Assembly: GCF_002029255.1 (NCBI RefSeq) | Contig: NZ_MZGT01000019.1 | Span: 1 to 64,000 of the forward strand | Source of the DNA: Clostridium chromiireducens | Lineage (GTDB): Bacteria > Bacillota > Clostridia > Clostridiales > Clostridiaceae | Direction of reading: 5' to 3' | DNA length: 64,000 nucleotides | In this document: positions 48,231 to 58,971 of the stretch, piece after piece | How the letters are laid out: every line of letters starts with the position of its first letter | Numbering within the stretch: the stretch's first letter is position 1 | Position numbers and translations under genes: made by a program | The notes under the pieces: model-generated | What the model was told of the DNA's origin: nothing | Databases searched by the model: none | The model's input: the letters and a program-made list of their open reading frames with translations, nothing else

Positions 48231-49009
48231 TGAGTAATGTTGACAATAAAATCTTGTATAATTCTAATGAAACTGATACAATCTCTGCTTATAAAAATGA
48301 CAGCCTGGATAATAGCCCTATTTTAGAATGTAAAAATTTATTTAAAACTTATGCTAATGCTGAAGCCTTAAAAGGTATAAATTTAACAGTTAATCGAGGA
48401 AGAATTGTTGGGCTTTTAGGACCTAATGGCAGCGGGAAAAGTACGCTTATAAAACTTGCAAATGGCCTTTTAACTCCATCAAGTGGAGAAATTCTAATAG
48501 CAGGAAATAAACCTGGTGTAGAAACAAAAAAGATTGTATCTTACTTACCAGAAAGAACTTATCTAAATGATTGGATGAAAGTTTCTGATATTATTAATTT
48601 CTTTAAAGATTTTTATGATAATTTCAATCCTGAGAGAGCATATAACATGTTGGCAAAATTAAATATCAATCCTAATGATAAATTAAAAACTATGTCAAAA
48701 GGAACAAAAGAGAAAGTTCAACTCATCTTGGTTATGAGTAGAGAGGCAGATTTATATTTACTAGATGAGCCTATAGCAGGTGTAGATCCAGCAGCTAGAG
48801 ATTATATTTTAAATACAATCATAACTAATTATAACGAAAATGCTACTATTATTATCTCTACTCATCTTATTTCGGATATTGAAAGAATATTAGATGATGT
48901 AGTATTCATTTCTTATGGAAATATATTCTTAACTAAAAGTGTTGATGAAATTAGAGAAAGTGAAGGAAAGAGCGTTGATGCTCTATTTAGGGAGGTATTT
49001 AGATGTTAG
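48230..49009 (+). CDS. ABC transporter ATP-binding protein (YtrB-like)
   Basis: 259 residues. Walker A is GLLGPNGSGKSTLI near residue 59, the signature MSKGTKEKVQLIL, Walker B LYLLDEPIAGVDP and the H-loop IISTHL are all in place. A non-conserved 25-residue N-terminal extension precedes the domain. It overlaps the regulator gene upstream and the permease gene downstream (seven bases). Confidence 0.93.
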   Translation: MSNVDNKILYNSNETDTISAYKNDSLDNSPILECKNLFKTYANAEALKGINLTVNRGRIVGLLGPNGSGKSTLIKLANGLLTPSSGEILIAGNKPGVETKKIVSYLPERTYLNDWMKVSDIINFFKDFYDNFNPERAYNMLAKLNINPNDKLKTMSKGTKEKVQLILVMSREADLYLLDEPIAGVDPAARDYILNTIITNYNENATIIISTHLISDIERILDDVVFISYGNIFLTKSVDEIRESEGKSVDALFREVFRC

Positions 49010-49803
49010 GAAAATTGATGAAATATGAGATAAAAGCTACTGGTAGAATACTAATACCACTTTATATAGCATTATTAGCCTTTGCCATTATAAATAAAAT
49101 CTTTATTGGAACTGGTTTTTCAAATAAACTTGACGGCTTTGGTGGAATACCATTTATTCTAAGTATCTTTGGATATGGCTGTACTATGGCTGCTGTGTTT
49201 ATAGTAACTTTTTTTGTAGTAATACAAAGATTTTATAAGAACCTACTTGGAGATGAAGGCTATTTAATGAATACTCTTCCTGTAACTACTATTACCAATA
49301 TTATAAGCAAACTTTCAATTGCGACTTTTTGGAATATAATAAGCGGGATCATCGCAGTGCTTTCAATAATCATCATGGCATTTGATCCTAGTGGATTTGC
49401 CAGATTCTTTTCTGAACTTTCTCATGGCTTTTCAGAAGCTTATACGGAGTTTGGAGGACAAATTTTTATTGTAATACTTGAAGGTCTTATTGCTATCTTG
49501 GTTCAATTCATTAAATTTATTACTATGATTTATGCATCAATATCAATTGGTCACTTATTTAGCAAGCATAGAATTCTTTCAGCTTTTGGCGCTTTCATAG
49601 TATTAAATTTAATTACAACAGCAATTTCATCAATTGTAGGCATCACTTTTTCATTAAGTAATTGGAATCCATTTAATAATATTCACTCTTTCGGTCCAGT
49701 TCATTTACTTTTAATAGGTGTAATTATTATTAACTTAATATTCTTTGCTGCCTATTTTATAATAACTCACTATATATTGAAGAATAAATTAAACTTAGAA
49801 TAG
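49003..49803 (+). CDS. ABC transporter permease (ABC-2 type)
   Basis: 266 residues with about six hydrophobic helices and no recognisable soluble domain; it is the membrane partner of the ATPase before it. The substrate is unknown. A bidirectional terminator follows. Confidence 0.85.
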   Translation: MLGKLMKYEIKATGRILIPLYIALLAFAIINKIFIGTGFSNKLDGFGGIPFILSIFGYGCTMAAVFIVTFFVVIQRFYKNLLGDEGYLMNTLPVTTITNIISKLSIATFWNIISGIIAVLSIIIMAFDPSGFARFFSELSHGFSEAYTEFGGQIFIVILEGLIAILVQFIKFITMIYASISIGHLFSKHRILSAFGAFIVLNLITTAISSIVGITFSLSNWNPFNNIHSFGPVHLLLIGVIIINLIFFAAYFIITHYILKNKLNLE

Positions 49804-49837
49804 GTAAATTGATTAGTAAATCCATTGAAAAATAAAA

Positions 49838-49877
49838 AACTCCCGACTATAGATATTAAATCATTGTCGGGAGTTAA
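49838..49877. terminator. Bidirectional terminator between ABC permease and amino-acid ABC cluster
   Basis: Perfect 10-bp GC-rich stem AACTCCCGAC (49838-49847) with GTCGGGAGTT (49866-49875), A-run on the left and TAATTTTAA on the right; it serves both converging transcripts. Confidence 0.92.
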
Positions 49878-49879
49878 TT

Positions 49880-50644
49880 TTAATTGTCCATAAATCTTGA
49901 TAAGAATTCGCGAGTACGCTTATTTTTAGGATTATTAAATATAACTTTAGGGGTGTCATCTTCAACAATAACTCCCTTTTCCATAAATACTGTTCTAGTA
50001 GATACATCTCTTGCAAATGCCATTTCGTGGGTTACTATAATCATAGTCATCCCTTCACTTGCAAGTTCACGCATAACTGCTAAAACTTCTCCTACCATTT
50101 CTGGGTCTAGAGCACTAGTTGGCTCATCAAATAACAAGACTTCCGGCTCCATAGCAAGTGCACGAGCGATTGCTACTCTTTGCTTTTGCCCTCCAGAAAG
50201 TTGATGAGGCTTTGCATTTATGTATGGGGCCATTCCCACCTTTTTCAAATACTTCATTGCAATATTATTTGCATAATCCTTGTCTTTCTTTAATACTTTA
50301 GTAACTCCAATCATGCAGTTATCAAGTACTGTCATATTACTAAATAAATTAAACTGTTGGAATACCATTCCAACTTTTGCCCTGTAGCTAGTTATTTCTT
50401 TACGTTTACTTAATATATTCTCTTTGTCATGTAATATTTCACCTGAAGTAGGGGTCTCTAGCATATTGATACATCTAAGAAGGGTTGATTTTCCTGATCC
50501 TGATGCTCCAATAATACAAACTACATCTCCTTGATTTATTTTAAAATCAATATCTTTTAAAACTTCGTTATTTCCAAAAGTTTTTCCTAAATGGTTGATT
50601 TCTAATATAGGAGAATTGCCATTCACATTTTCGATAGCTTCCAT
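49880..50644 (-). CDS. Polar amino-acid ABC transporter ATP-binding protein
   Basis: 254 residues of the GlnQ/HisP family. Walker A is [19 protein letters not shown]-loop VFQQFNLF, signature [15 protein letters not shown], Walker [14 protein letters not shown]. Its ATG overlaps the permease stop (TAATG), implying coupling. Energises uptake with the permease and lipoprotein encoded upstream. Confidence 0.95.
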   Translation of the reverse strand: MEAIENVNGNSPILEINHLGKTFGNNEVLKDIDFKINQGDVVCIIGASGSGKSTLLRCINMLETPTSGEILHDKENILSKRKEITSYRAKVGMVFQQFNLFSNMTVLDNCMIGVTKVLKKDKDYANNIAMKYLKKVGMAPYINAKPHQLSGGQKQRVAIARALAMEPEVLLFDEPTSALDPEMVGEVLAVMRELASEGMTMIIVTHEMAFARDVSTRTVFMEKGVIVEDDTPKVIFNNPKNKRTREFLSRFMDN

Positions 50645-51450
50645 TATTGTTTCCCTCCCTTGATTTTAATAGTTGAACTATTTTCAGTAATTTCTCCTGA
50701 CATATAATCACTTGTTACTAATTTATAGCTATCCGGCCCGTCCATTTTCTTCTCTATAAAACGTAATAAGCGAGAAACAGCCAAATTCATAACAAAATAA
50801 ATTACACATATTATAAAGAATACTTCAAAGTATTTGTAATAAGCACCTGCAGCTGACTTACCTGCGAAGTATAGCTCTGTTACAGATATTACGTTCAATA
50901 CAGATGTATCCTTAATATTGATAATTAGGTTATTACCTATTTGAGGCATAATATTCCTCAATGTTTGAGGAAGTACTATATATAGCATAGTTTGAAAATG
51001 TGTCATTCCAATTGCCTTTGCACCCTCGGTCTGCCCCGGATCAATTGACGCTATACCACCACGAACAGTCTCTGCCATATATGCTCCTGTATTAATTGAA
51101 ACAACTAACAATCCTGCTGCCAATGGAGACATATCAATGCCGAATACCTCCATAGCACCATAAAATATAACCATAGATTGTACAATCATTGGTGTGCCTC
51201 TAAAGAATTCTACATAAGCGGTCAATATCCATTGCACACCTTTTAAAAGACCACTTTTAATTTTATTAGCTTCAGGATTTACCTCAATAGTTCTTACTAT
51301 ACCTACCAAAAAACCAATAATACACCCGGCTATCGTACCAATCACAGCAATTAAAAGTGTATATAATGCTCCTTGTATAAATAAAGTGCCATACTGTTGT
51401 AAAAGATACCAAACCCATTGAAAAAATCCCTCTGGTAAATTTGATGTCAT
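50644..51450 (-). CDS. Polar amino-acid ABC transporter permease
   Basis: 268 residues with about five helices and the HisM/GlnP signature [11 protein letters not shown] and [30 protein letters not shown]. The start is ATG 51450, preceded by GGTGG; a GTG at 51486 is less likely. The amino acid transported cannot be read from the sequence. Confidence 0.93.
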   Translation of the reverse strand: MTSNLPEGFFQWVWYLLQQYGTLFIQGALYTLLIAVIGTIAGCIIGFLVGIVRTIEVNPEANKIKSGLLKGVQWILTAYVEFFRGTPMIVQSMVIFYGAMEVFGIDMSPLAAGLLVVSINTGAYMAETVRGGIASIDPGQTEGAKAIGMTHFQTMLYIVLPQTLRNIMPQIGNNLIINIKDTSVLNVISVTELYFAGKSAAGAYYKYFEVFFIICVIYFVMNLAVSRLLRFIEKKMDGPDSYKLVTSDYMSGEITENSSTIKIKGGKQ

Positions 51451-51550
51451 ATTATTTTCCACCTCACCAAAAATATATTTTACCATTTGAAATATCTAAT
51501 TAAAAAAGGAGGCTAATACATATAAACCTCCTCTTTATTTATTATTAGTA

Positions 51551-52384
51551 TTATTTTGATAATGGTTGAACTTTTATAGCCTCTTCCATCATTTTATTAC
51601 GTTCTTCTTCTGAAATTTCTGAAAGTGCTTTATTTATCTTGTCAGTTAATTCTTTGTTTCCTTTTTTAATCGCAATTCCCATGTTAACATCTTCATCAGA
51701 AGCTTTAAATCCTTTATCACCTTGTAAATCAAGCATAACTAAATCTGGATTCGAGTAAGCTGCTGCCATAGCTGTTGGCTTATCTACTGCAACAACATTT
51801 ACCTTTCCTGATGAAAGTGCAACTATTAATGATGGAACTGTATCCATAGCAGGCTGAATATTAGCATCTGGAATTTGCTTTAACATGTCATACCAAACTG
51901 TATTTAATTGAGATGTACAAATTGCTCCCTTTAAATCTGCAATGCTTTTTGCATTTTCATAAGCAGTACCTTTCTTAGTAAGAGCCACAATATTAGCTTT
52001 ATAGTATGGATCAGAAAAATCTACAGTTTGCAAACGTTCAGCTGTGATACTTTGACCTGCTATTGAGACATCAATTTTTCCTGAATTTACTCCCGGAACT
52101 AATCCATCCCATTCCATTTTATTTATTTCGACTGTGTAACCTATTTTGTCAGCAATTTTTTTAGCCATCATAACATCATAACCATTGGCATATTCATTGC
52201 TTCCTTTAATTTTAACTGCTCCATTAGCATCATCTGTTTGTGTATAATTGAATGGCGCATATGCAGCTTCCATTCCTACACGTAGCACTTTTTCATTACT
52301 TGCATTCTTAGAACCACAACCTGCTAATACACCAACAGTTGCAACACATAAGACCCCAGCAATTATTTTTTTTAATCTTTTCAT
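51551..52384 (-). CDS. Amino-acid ABC transporter substrate-binding lipoprotein
   Basis: 277 residues. The lipoprotein signal is KKIIAGVLCVATVGVLAGC with the lipobox VLAGC; the mature part is a type II periplasmic-binding domain of the SBP_bac_3 group (RVGMEAAYAPFNYTQ ... INKMEWDGLVPGVNSGKIDV). The start is ATG 52384 with GGGGG upstream. It is the first gene of this importer; a divergent lysine riboswitch and lysP are 0.6 kb away. Confidence 0.94.
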   Translation of the reverse strand: MKRLKKIIAGVLCVATVGVLAGCGSKNASNEKVLRVGMEAAYAPFNYTQTDDANGAVKIKGSNEYANGYDVMMAKKIADKIGYTVEINKMEWDGLVPGVNSGKIDVSIAGQSITAERLQTVDFSDPYYKANIVALTKKGTAYENAKSIADLKGAICTSQLNTVWYDMLKQIPDANIQPAMDTVPSLIVALSSGKVNVVAVDKPTAMAAAYSNPDLVMLDLQGDKGFKASDEDVNMGIAIKKGNKELTDKINKALSEISEEERNKMMEEAIKVQPLSK

Positions 52385-52647
52385 AATGTATCCCCCTATA
52401 TTTAATTTTCTAAAAAAATAAGTCAACCTTCCTTAATAAAGTTGACCCCATTGTCAATAACAAGCATTTCTATACTGAATTATACTCGCAGCCTATATCG
52501 TTGTCAATTAAAATACTTTTGGTTGATTTTACTAAGCATTTGTTAAAATATTCATCAATACATTAATAATATATCAACAAAACCGCTTTGTTCTTATTTC
52601 AGTAAAAGTGATATATTTTTAATTTTTATATTAAAAAATTAAAAATA

Positions 52648-52676
52648 TTGACATAACTCCAGTTATATTAGATAAT
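52648..52676 (+). promoter_or_regulatory. Promoter of the lysine riboswitch-lysP transcript
   Basis: TTGACA (52648-52653), 17-bp spacer, GATAAT (52671-52676). Confidence 0.8.
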
Positions 52677-52702
52677 TATATGTGAAATAATAGATAGATA
52701 AC

Positions 52703-52870
52703 TAAGATAGAGGCGCGAAATTTAAAAGTAGTATTGCGGAGGTAAGCTTGATGATGTGATACGAAAGGATCTTTCGCCGAAGTAAATAGTTAATTGCTTT
52801 AATACTATTTGCTGGGCTTATGTAAAATATGCATAAGACTGTCACGAATTATTTTGTGGAGAGCTATTTT
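52703..52870 (+). promoter_or_regulatory. Lysine riboswitch (L box)
   Basis: The conserved core is clear: AGAGGCGCGA, GTAGTATTGCGGAGG, a kink-turn/loop region with GATGTGATACGAAAGGATC, TTTCGCCGAAGTAAATAG, TTTGCTGGGC, and AAGACTGTCA. P1 is formed by AAGATAG with CTATTTT. It controls lysP by attenuation: a terminator follows about 60 bases later. Confidence 0.94.
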
Positions 52871-52930
52871 CAATGTAATTATACGATGGTTTATAATATT
52901 TTTTATAGAATATATAATTTTCGTATTTAT

Positions 52931-52965
52931 GTCATGAGTATGCTCTCATGGCTTTTTTTATTTTT
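52931..52965 (+). terminator. Riboswitch-controlled terminator of lysP
   Basis: Stem GTCATGAG/CTCATGGC (52931-52952) followed by TTTTTTTATTTTT. It is expected to form when lysine is bound. Confidence 0.9.
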
Positions 52966-53029
52966 ATAATGTTTATATTATCTTAGTTGCTTACCTATGG
53001 AATTATAAAACCATACTGGAGGAGAAAAA

Positions 53030-54463
53030 ATGGGTGAACAAAATAACGAATTAAAAAGAAGCTTAAAAGCAAGACATTTGAATATGATTGCTATAGGCGG
53101 ATCTATCGGTACTGGTATATTTCTTGCTATGGGTGATACTTTACATCAGGCTGGACCTGGTGGTGCACTTGTAGCTTATGCATTAGTCGGAATAATGGTG
53201 TATTTTTTAATGACAAGCTTAGGGGAGATGGCAACTCATATGCCTATTCCAGGATCTTTTAGTTCCTATGCTAATAAATTTATTGATCCTGCACTTGGGT
53301 TTGCACTTGGATGGAATTATTGGTATAACTGGGCAATAACAATAGCAGCTGAAATGGTTGCTGGTTCTTTGTTGATGAAATACTGGTTCCCAAATGTAAA
53401 CGCGCTATATTGGAGTATATTGTTTTTAGCAATTATAGTAGGATTAAACATTTTATCATCAAAAGCATATGGTGAATCAGAATACTGGTTTGCTGGAATT
53501 AAAGTTGTTACTGTTCTTGTATTTATTGTAATTGGTGTTTTAATGATCGTAGGAATAATGGGCGGAGAACAAATAGGATTCAATAACTTCACTCTAGAAG
53601 ATGGGCCTTTCCATGGAGGAATTACGTCTATATTCTCTATATTCTTAATCGCTGGTTTTTCATTCCAAGGTACAGAACTTATAGGAATTGCTGCTGGTGA
53701 GAGTGAAGATTCTGAGAAAAATATACCTAAAGCTATAAAATCAATATTTTGGAGAATATTAATATTTTACTTAGGAACAATAATTGTTTTAGGCGCAATA
53801 ATACCATTTACTGAAGCTAGTCTTGATACCAGCCCATTTACAATGGTATTTGAAAGAGCTGGTATAGCAGGTGCTGCTTCATTGATAAATGCGATTATAT
53901 TAACTTCTGTATTATCTGCTGGTAATTCTGGTATGTATGCATCAAGTAGAATGCTTTATGCGATGGCTAAAGAAGGTATGGCACCTAAAGTTTTTGCTAA
54001 AACAAATGAAAGAGGCGTGCCTGTAAATGCTGTACTTTTAACTACATTAATTGCTTCTGCCTGCTTTTTAACAGGTTTATATGCAGAAAGTACCGTTTAC
54101 GTTTGGTTAGTTGCGGCATCTGGTCTTGCTGGATTTATTGCCTGGGTAGGGATAGCAATATGTCATTACAGATTTAGAAAAGCATATGTTCACCAAGGTA
54201 AAGACTTAAATGACTTAAAATATAAGGCTAGCTTATATCCATTTGGTCCTATATTAGCATTATTAATGTGTATTATTATAATAATAGGTCAAGGATATTC
54301 ATATATTACTCCTGAGGCGATTGATTGGAATGGATTAATTGCAGCATATATAGGCCTTCCTTTATTTATAATATTATACATAGGTTATAAGGTTAAATAC
54401 AAAACTAAAGTTATTCCTTTAGATGATGTTGACGTAAGTTATTCTAATAAAAAATCTGCATAA
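53030..54463 (+). CDS. lysP: Lysine-specific permease (APC family)
   Basis: 477 residues with 12 helices. The N-terminal RHLNMIAIGGSIGTGIFLAMGDTLHQAGPGGALVAY and the motif GESEDSEKNIPKAIKSIFWRI are typical of AAT/APC amino-acid permeases. Lysine specificity is inferred from the lysine riboswitch in its leader. GGAGGAG precedes the ATG. It is monocistronic. Confidence 0.93.
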   Translation: MGEQNNELKRSLKARHLNMIAIGGSIGTGIFLAMGDTLHQAGPGGALVAYALVGIMVYFLMTSLGEMATHMPIPGSFSSYANKFIDPALGFALGWNYWYNWAITIAAEMVAGSLLMKYWFPNVNALYWSILFLAIIVGLNILSSKAYGESEYWFAGIKVVTVLVFIVIGVLMIVGIMGGEQIGFNNFTLEDGPFHGGITSIFSIFLIAGFSFQGTELIGIAAGESEDSEKNIPKAIKSIFWRILIFYLGTIIVLGAIIPFTEASLDTSPFTMVFERAGIAGAASLINAIILTSVLSAGNSGMYASSRMLYAMAKEGMAPKVFAKTNERGVPVNAVLLTTLIASACFLTGLYAESTVYVWLVAASGLAGFIAWVGIAICHYRFRKAYVHQGKDLNDLKYKASLYPFGPILALLMCIIIIIGQGYSYITPEAIDWNGLIAAYIGLPLFIILYIGYKVKYKTKVIPLDDVDVSYSNKKSA

Positions 54464-54520
54464 ATATATAATTTTTGTATGTGTATATATCCAAGCAAAA
54501 ATTATATTCCATAATAACAA

Positions 54521-54563
54521 AAAAATGAGAGTACCAAAATAGCTTTGGTTACTCTCATTTTTT
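54521..54563. terminator. Bidirectional terminator between lysP and the KimA-like gene
   Basis: Stem AAATGAGAGTACCAAA with TTTGGTTACTCTCATTT, A- and T-runs on both sides; converging genes. Confidence 0.9.
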
Positions 54564-54571
54564 TATATAGG

Positions 54572-56410
54572 CTATTCATTAATTATATAAGGTACGGTAA
54601 TAATTACTACATTTCTCATCTTTAATATAGCTCTTCGAAGTAGAATCGATGTTTGATTATGAAGAGCTTGATGCCACCATTTATGTATAATAAATTGAGG
54701 CATTACTACTGTTATAACTTCATGGGTTTTTAGCTGTTTATGTTTCTCTTCCACATAAGCAAGCAATTTTTCATTGACATTCCTATATGGTGCATTCTCT
54801 ATTATGAGTGGCGCTCTTATTCCTAATCTATTATATTTTTCAATTAATTTTTTAGTTATCTCTTCATCTGTACTCACGTGATAAACCTCTATATTTTCTC
54901 CAACTGTTAAAGCATAATTTAAACTCTTAATAAAAGATTTATTTATTGTTTGGACCGGAACAATAACATATTTAGTTATAGCTTCCCTTACAATTAAACT
55001 TTCTAAATCTGTTTCAATTCTTAAATTTTCCCTAACTTTTGTATAATGCCTTCTAACCCTAAGCATTCCTACTACTAAGATTGGTATACATATAAGTACA
55101 ACCCATGCACCATGTTTAAATTTCTCAATTCCGATTATTATGCATGTTACTGCGGTAACTGTGGCTCCTAATCCGTTTATAAAAGCTTTATGCCTCCAAT
55201 TTCCTTCTCTGCTCTTTGTCCATTTCTTAAACATCCCAAACTGTGATAAAGTAAATGATATAAATACACCTACTGCATATAGTGATAAAAGCACATGTGT
55301 ACTACCATTAGCAATATATACTAAAATTGAAGATGCTAAAAATAATAATACTATGCCATTAGAAAAACTTAATCTAGTTCCTCTTTTTCCAAGCTGCCTT
55401 GGAACATATCCATCTTTAGCTAATATTGATAGTAACAAAGGTAAATCAGAAAACGCAGTGTTAGCTGCAAGTGTTAAAATAATAGCAGTTGTAGCTTGTA
55501 CAAAGAAAAACATTAGGCTATTTTGGCCGAAAACTTGAATAGCTATTTGCGCTATTACTGTAATATCTTGCCCTGGCGATGCCTTATACATAGTTGATAG
55601 GTATGATATCCCACCAAATATAACAAAGACAATACAAGCAAGAGTACCTAATACAATCTTAGCATTCTTTTGGGATGGATTTTTAAAATTTGGTATTCCA
55701 TCACTTACTGCTTCTATTCCTGTTAACGCAGTACATCCTGAGGAAAAGGCTTTTAAAAATAATAATAAAGTCAAATCTCCCGTAGATTGCGGTATTGTAT
55801 ATAATTCTACCGGATTTTCTTTTAGCACCAAAACTTTAAAAATTCCTGTTATTATCATAATCATTATTGAAAATATAAATAAATATGTTGGTACCCCGAA
55901 TAACTTTGATGAATCCCTTATTCCTCTCAAATTACCTAGAGTAATTAACCCTATTACTAAAATAGCTATTAGTGCCTGATGTGGTAATAAAGCTGGAATT
56001 GCAGATGTAATGGCAGCAGCTCCTGCACAAGTGCTAACAGCTACAGTTAAGAGATAATCTATTATTAAAGATGATGCAGCAACAAGGCCAGGCAATTTAC
56101 CTATATTTTGACTCGCAACAATGTAAGATCCTCCTCCATGAGGAAAGCTATCGATTATTTGCCTATACGAAAATACAATTATCCCTAATAGTATCGTAAT
56201 GGAAATAGCTATTTCTATCATTGATGCATACGCACGCATACCAAGTACAGGTATAAGGACTAGTAATATTTCTTCACTAGCATAAGCCACTGATGAAATA
56301 GCATCGCTCGATAATATCGGAAGACCCCACAAAACATTAAACTTTTCTTCTGCTAATTCAGTAGTTTTAAGAGCCCTTCCTATTAATAGTGATTGAATTT
56401 TTTTAAACAT
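54572..56410 (-). CDS. APC-superfamily permease, KimA-like (potassium uptake candidate)
   Basis: 612 residues with 12 helices and a cytoplasmic C-terminal domain of about 130 residues. The start GRALKTTELAEEKFNVLWGLPILSSDAISSVAYASEEIL resembles Bacillus KimA (YdaO), a K+/H+ symporter regulated by c-di-AMP; the length is also similar. Amino-acid transport cannot be excluded. No ydaO-type riboswitch is seen in its leader. Confidence 0.75.
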   Translation of the reverse strand: MFKKIQSLLIGRALKTTELAEEKFNVLWGLPILSSDAISSVAYASEEILLVLIPVLGMRAYASMIEIAISITILLGIIVFSYRQIIDSFPHGGGSYIVASQNIGKLPGLVAASSLIIDYLLTVAVSTCAGAAAITSAIPALLPHQALIAILVIGLITLGNLRGIRDSSKLFGVPTYLFIFSIMIMIITGIFKVLVLKENPVELYTIPQSTGDLTLLLFLKAFSSGCTALTGIEAVSDGIPNFKNPSQKNAKIVLGTLACIVFVIFGGISYLSTMYKASPGQDITVIAQIAIQVFGQNSLMFFFVQATTAIILTLAANTAFSDLPLLLSILAKDGYVPRQLGKRGTRLSFSNGIVLLFLASSILVYIANGSTHVLLSLYAVGVFISFTLSQFGMFKKWTKSREGNWRHKAFINGLGATVTAVTCIIIGIEKFKHGAWVVLICIPILVVGMLRVRRHYTKVRENLRIETDLESLIVREAITKYVIVPVQTINKSFIKSLNYALTVGENIEVYHVSTDEEITKKLIEKYNRLGIRAPLIIENAPYRNVNEKLLAYVEEKHKQLKTHEVITVVMPQFIIHKWWHQALHNQTSILLRRAILKMRNVVIITVPYIINE

Positions 56411-56684
56411 AGTTATTCCCCCATAATATTTAAAACTAACCTCATATTATAAAATCACTACCTAATAATAAAAATGAATGTATTTTCCTTTTATAGTAAG
56501 TATTACAATAATACAGATTATATTCTTATTAATGTTTATTGTAAATATCTCAGTGGATCACTAATACGTTTTCATTCGAATTTATTTTCCGACTTTTTTT
56601 CTATGGTTTGCCTAATGCTTTGTATTATTCTATTCTAAACTTACTTCTTAAATAATTATTGAATAAATTTTTAATAAAATAAAA
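56411..56684. other. AT-rich gap between the KimA-like gene and hcp
   Basis: About 270 bases before the hcp terminator. A TATAAT-like word lies near 56450 and GGGGGAAT precedes the KimA-like ATG; I see no riboswitch, repeat or gene. Confidence 0.5.
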
Positions 56685-56728
56685 ATACCTTTAGGCATTT
56701 CTTACATTTAGAAATACCTAAAGGTTAT
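56685..56728 (-). terminator. Terminator after hcp
   Basis: Stem ATAACCTTTAGG-ATTTC / GAAAT-CCTAAAGGTAT, followed by TTTTTATTTTATT on the minus strand. Confidence 0.88.
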
Positions 56729-56772
56729 ATTTATTGTTAATTCAAATTATATGAATTTTTAAATTTAGAATT

Positions 56773-58416
56773 CTATTTTAAGAACATTGCCATATCATCT
56801 TCAACATTTGTGATTCCACCTATACCAAAGCTTTCTACTAAAACTTTAGCTACATTTGGTGAAAGGAATGCTGGAAGTGTTGGTCCTAGGTGAATATTCT
56901 TTACTCCTAAGTATAATAGTGATAAAAGAACTATTACAGCTTTTTGTTCATACCATGCAATATTAAATGCTATTGGTAATTCATTTATATCTTCAAGGGC
57001 AAATACTTCTTTAAGTTTCAATGCAATTACTGCTAGTGAATAAGAATCATTACATTGTCCTGCATCTAAAACTCTTGGGATTCCACCAATATCTCCCAAA
57101 TCTAATTTGTTATATTTATATTTTGCACAACCTGCTGTTAATATAACAGTATCTTTTGGAAGAGCTGCTGCAAAGTCTGTGTAGTATGATCTAGCTTTTT
57201 GTCTACCATCACATCCTGCCATAACAAAGAATTTCTTTATAGCTCCAGTTTTCACTGCTTCTACTACTTTATCAGCTAATGCTAACACTTGATTGTGAGC
57301 AAATCCACCAACGATTTCTCCTTCTTCTATTTGAGTCGGAACTGCACATTTTTTAGCTTGTTCAATAATTGCTGAGAAATCTTTCTTTCCGTTTTCATCG
57401 GCAGCAATGTGAGTACATCCTTCAAATCCTGCTGCACCTGTAGTGTACATTCTATCTATATATCCATCCTTTTCAGTTGGAGGCACTATACAGTTAGTAG
57501 TCATAAGGATTGGTCCATTAAAGCTTGCAAATTCTTCTTTTTGCTTCCACCATGCATTTCCATAGTTTCCTACTAAATGAGAATATTTCTTTAATTGTGG
57601 ATAGTAATGAGCTGGTAACATTTCAGAGTGAGTATAAACATCTACTCCTGTTCCTTCTGTTTGAATTAATAATTGTTCTATATCTTTTAAGTCATGACCT
57701 GATACTAATATTCCTGGATTCTTACCTACTCCAATATTAACCTTAGTTATTTCTGGGTTACCGTAGCTTTCTGTATTAGCTTTATCTAATAAAGCCATTC
57801 CATCAACACCAAACTTACCTGTTTCCAAAGTTAATCCAATATATTCTTCTACTGACACTTTATTATTAGCAGTTTGTGATAATGCTTTTTGCATGAATGC
57901 ACAGATATTTTCATCTTCATATCCTAAAGCATTTGCATGTTTCATGTATGCAGATAATCCTTTTAATCCATAAGTGATAAGCTCTCTTAAGCTTCTGATA
58001 TCTTCGTTTTGAGTAGATAATACTCCAACTGATCCAGCTTTAGCTTCCATCTCGCTTCTAGTCTCCGCTTTCCATAAAGCAGCTTCACTTAACTCTTCCT
58101 TATTACCTAATTTTGCTAATAATTCTTCTTTTAAGTTTAAAGTTTCTTGTATTCTTCCAAAGAATATTTCATTATCAAAGTTAGCATTAGTTATAGTAGT
58201 GAAAAGATTCATAGTTACCATTGTATTGATAGCTTTTGATACTTCTATTCCTTCTTCTCTAGCACTAGTTGCTACTTCTGATAATCCTCTAGTTGTATAT
58301 ATTAATAAGTCTTGTAGCTTAGCAAGTTCTGGAGTCTTACCACATACCCCTTTTACAGTACAGCCTGTACATCCTGCTGCTTCTTGACATTGAAAACAAA
58401 ACATTTTATTATCCAT
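56773..58416 (-). CDS. hcp: Hydroxylamine reductase (hybrid-cluster protein)
   Basis: 547 residues. N-terminal [4Fe-4S] ligands [20 protein letters not shown], and hybrid-cluster ligands in the C-terminal part ([34 protein letters not shown]). Hcp reduces hydroxylamine and acts as a nitric-oxide reductase under nitrosative stress. ATG 58416 has GGAGGAG upstream; an upstream GTG at 58437 is unlikely. The promoter carries a Crp/Fnr-type box shared with the FrdX-like gene. Confidence 0.96.
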   Translation of the reverse strand: MDNKMFCFQCQEAAGCTGCTVKGVCGKTPELAKLQDLLIYTTRGLSEVATSAREEGIEVSKAINTMVTMNLFTTITNANFDNEIFFGRIQETLNLKEELLAKLGNKEELSEAALWKAETRSEMEAKAGSVGVLSTQNEDIRSLRELITYGLKGLSAYMKHANALGYEDENICAFMQKALSQTANNKVSVEEYIGLTLETGKFGVDGMALLDKANTESYGNPEITKVNIGVGKNPGILVSGHDLKDIEQLLIQTEGTGVDVYTHSEMLPAHYYPQLKKYSHLVGNYGNAWWKQKEEFASFNGPILMTTNCIVPPTEKDGYIDRMYTTGAAGFEGCTHIAADENGKKDFSAIIEQAKKCAVPTQIEEGEIVGGFAHNQVLALADKVVEAVKTGAIKKFFVMAGCDGRQKARSYYTDFAAALPKDTVILTAGCAKYKYNKLDLGDIGGIPRVLDAGQCNDSYSLAVIALKLKEVFALEDINELPIAFNIAWYEQKAVIVLLSLLYLGVKNIHLGPTLPAFLSPNVAKVLVESFGIGGITNVEDDMAMFLK

Positions 58417-58512
58417 ATTAAAATCTCCTCCACACACTTAATTTTTATTAAATAAATTTTTATTAATTTCTATATCAGTTAGGTACATTCCCTCGAATCA
58501 CCTTATGAACCT

Positions 58513-58554
58513 ATTTTACATTGAAATCATAAAATACTCTGTTTCATTTGTTAC
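58513..58554 (-). promoter_or_regulatory. Crp/Fnr-type (HcpR candidate) box and promoter of hcp
   Basis: Box GTAACAAATGAAAC on the minus strand (58541-58554, centre 58547.5); -10 TAAAAT at 58513-58518, 32 bp between centres, and no good -35 box. This is the geometry of an activator centred at -41.5. Confidence 0.78.
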
Positions 58555-58654
58555 GATTAATAAATCTTTTGGAATTATTTTTATAAATACATAAAAATAA
58601 CCTAGAATTCATGTATACTCTAAGTCATCACAAGTTAAAGTTGTTATGATGGAC

Positions 58655-58888
58655 TAAAAGTAAAGCAATGATCAACCGAAATAGAATACATATATGTTCC
58701 ACAGGGCTATGAAAAATCTCACTGGGTATATCTAAATAGAAAGTTGCACCACTCCTGCATGTTCCTGCGACAAGCGCATGACAAGCAAGAGTGGAACAAC
58801 TTCCTATTAAGATATACCAGCAGCTTATTTTTCAATGCCTGCTCCACATATATGTATTCTATTTCTTTGTATTACGCTTAATTTAACT
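58655..58888. repeat. Hairpin repeat family A, copy 3 (full)
   Basis: About 235 bp with outer stem CCGAAATAGAATACATATATG/CATATATGTATTCTATTTC, inner stem GGTATATCTAAATAGAAAG with CTTCCTATTAAGATATACC, and an apex GTTGCACCACTC opposite GAGTGGAACAAC. It lies upstream of hcp and is followed by family B copy 3. Confidence 0.87.
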
Positions 58889-58971
58889 ATCTTACAAATA
58901 TTTCCCACTCAATTATAAGCTTGTTATTATAAGAGTACAAACTTTATTAGTGATTGTAAATAATCTCTATC

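Noticed and set aside
56411-56684. c-di-AMP (ydaO) riboswitch for the KimA-like gene
   Set aside because: The leader is AT-rich and lacks the conserved core of this riboswitch.
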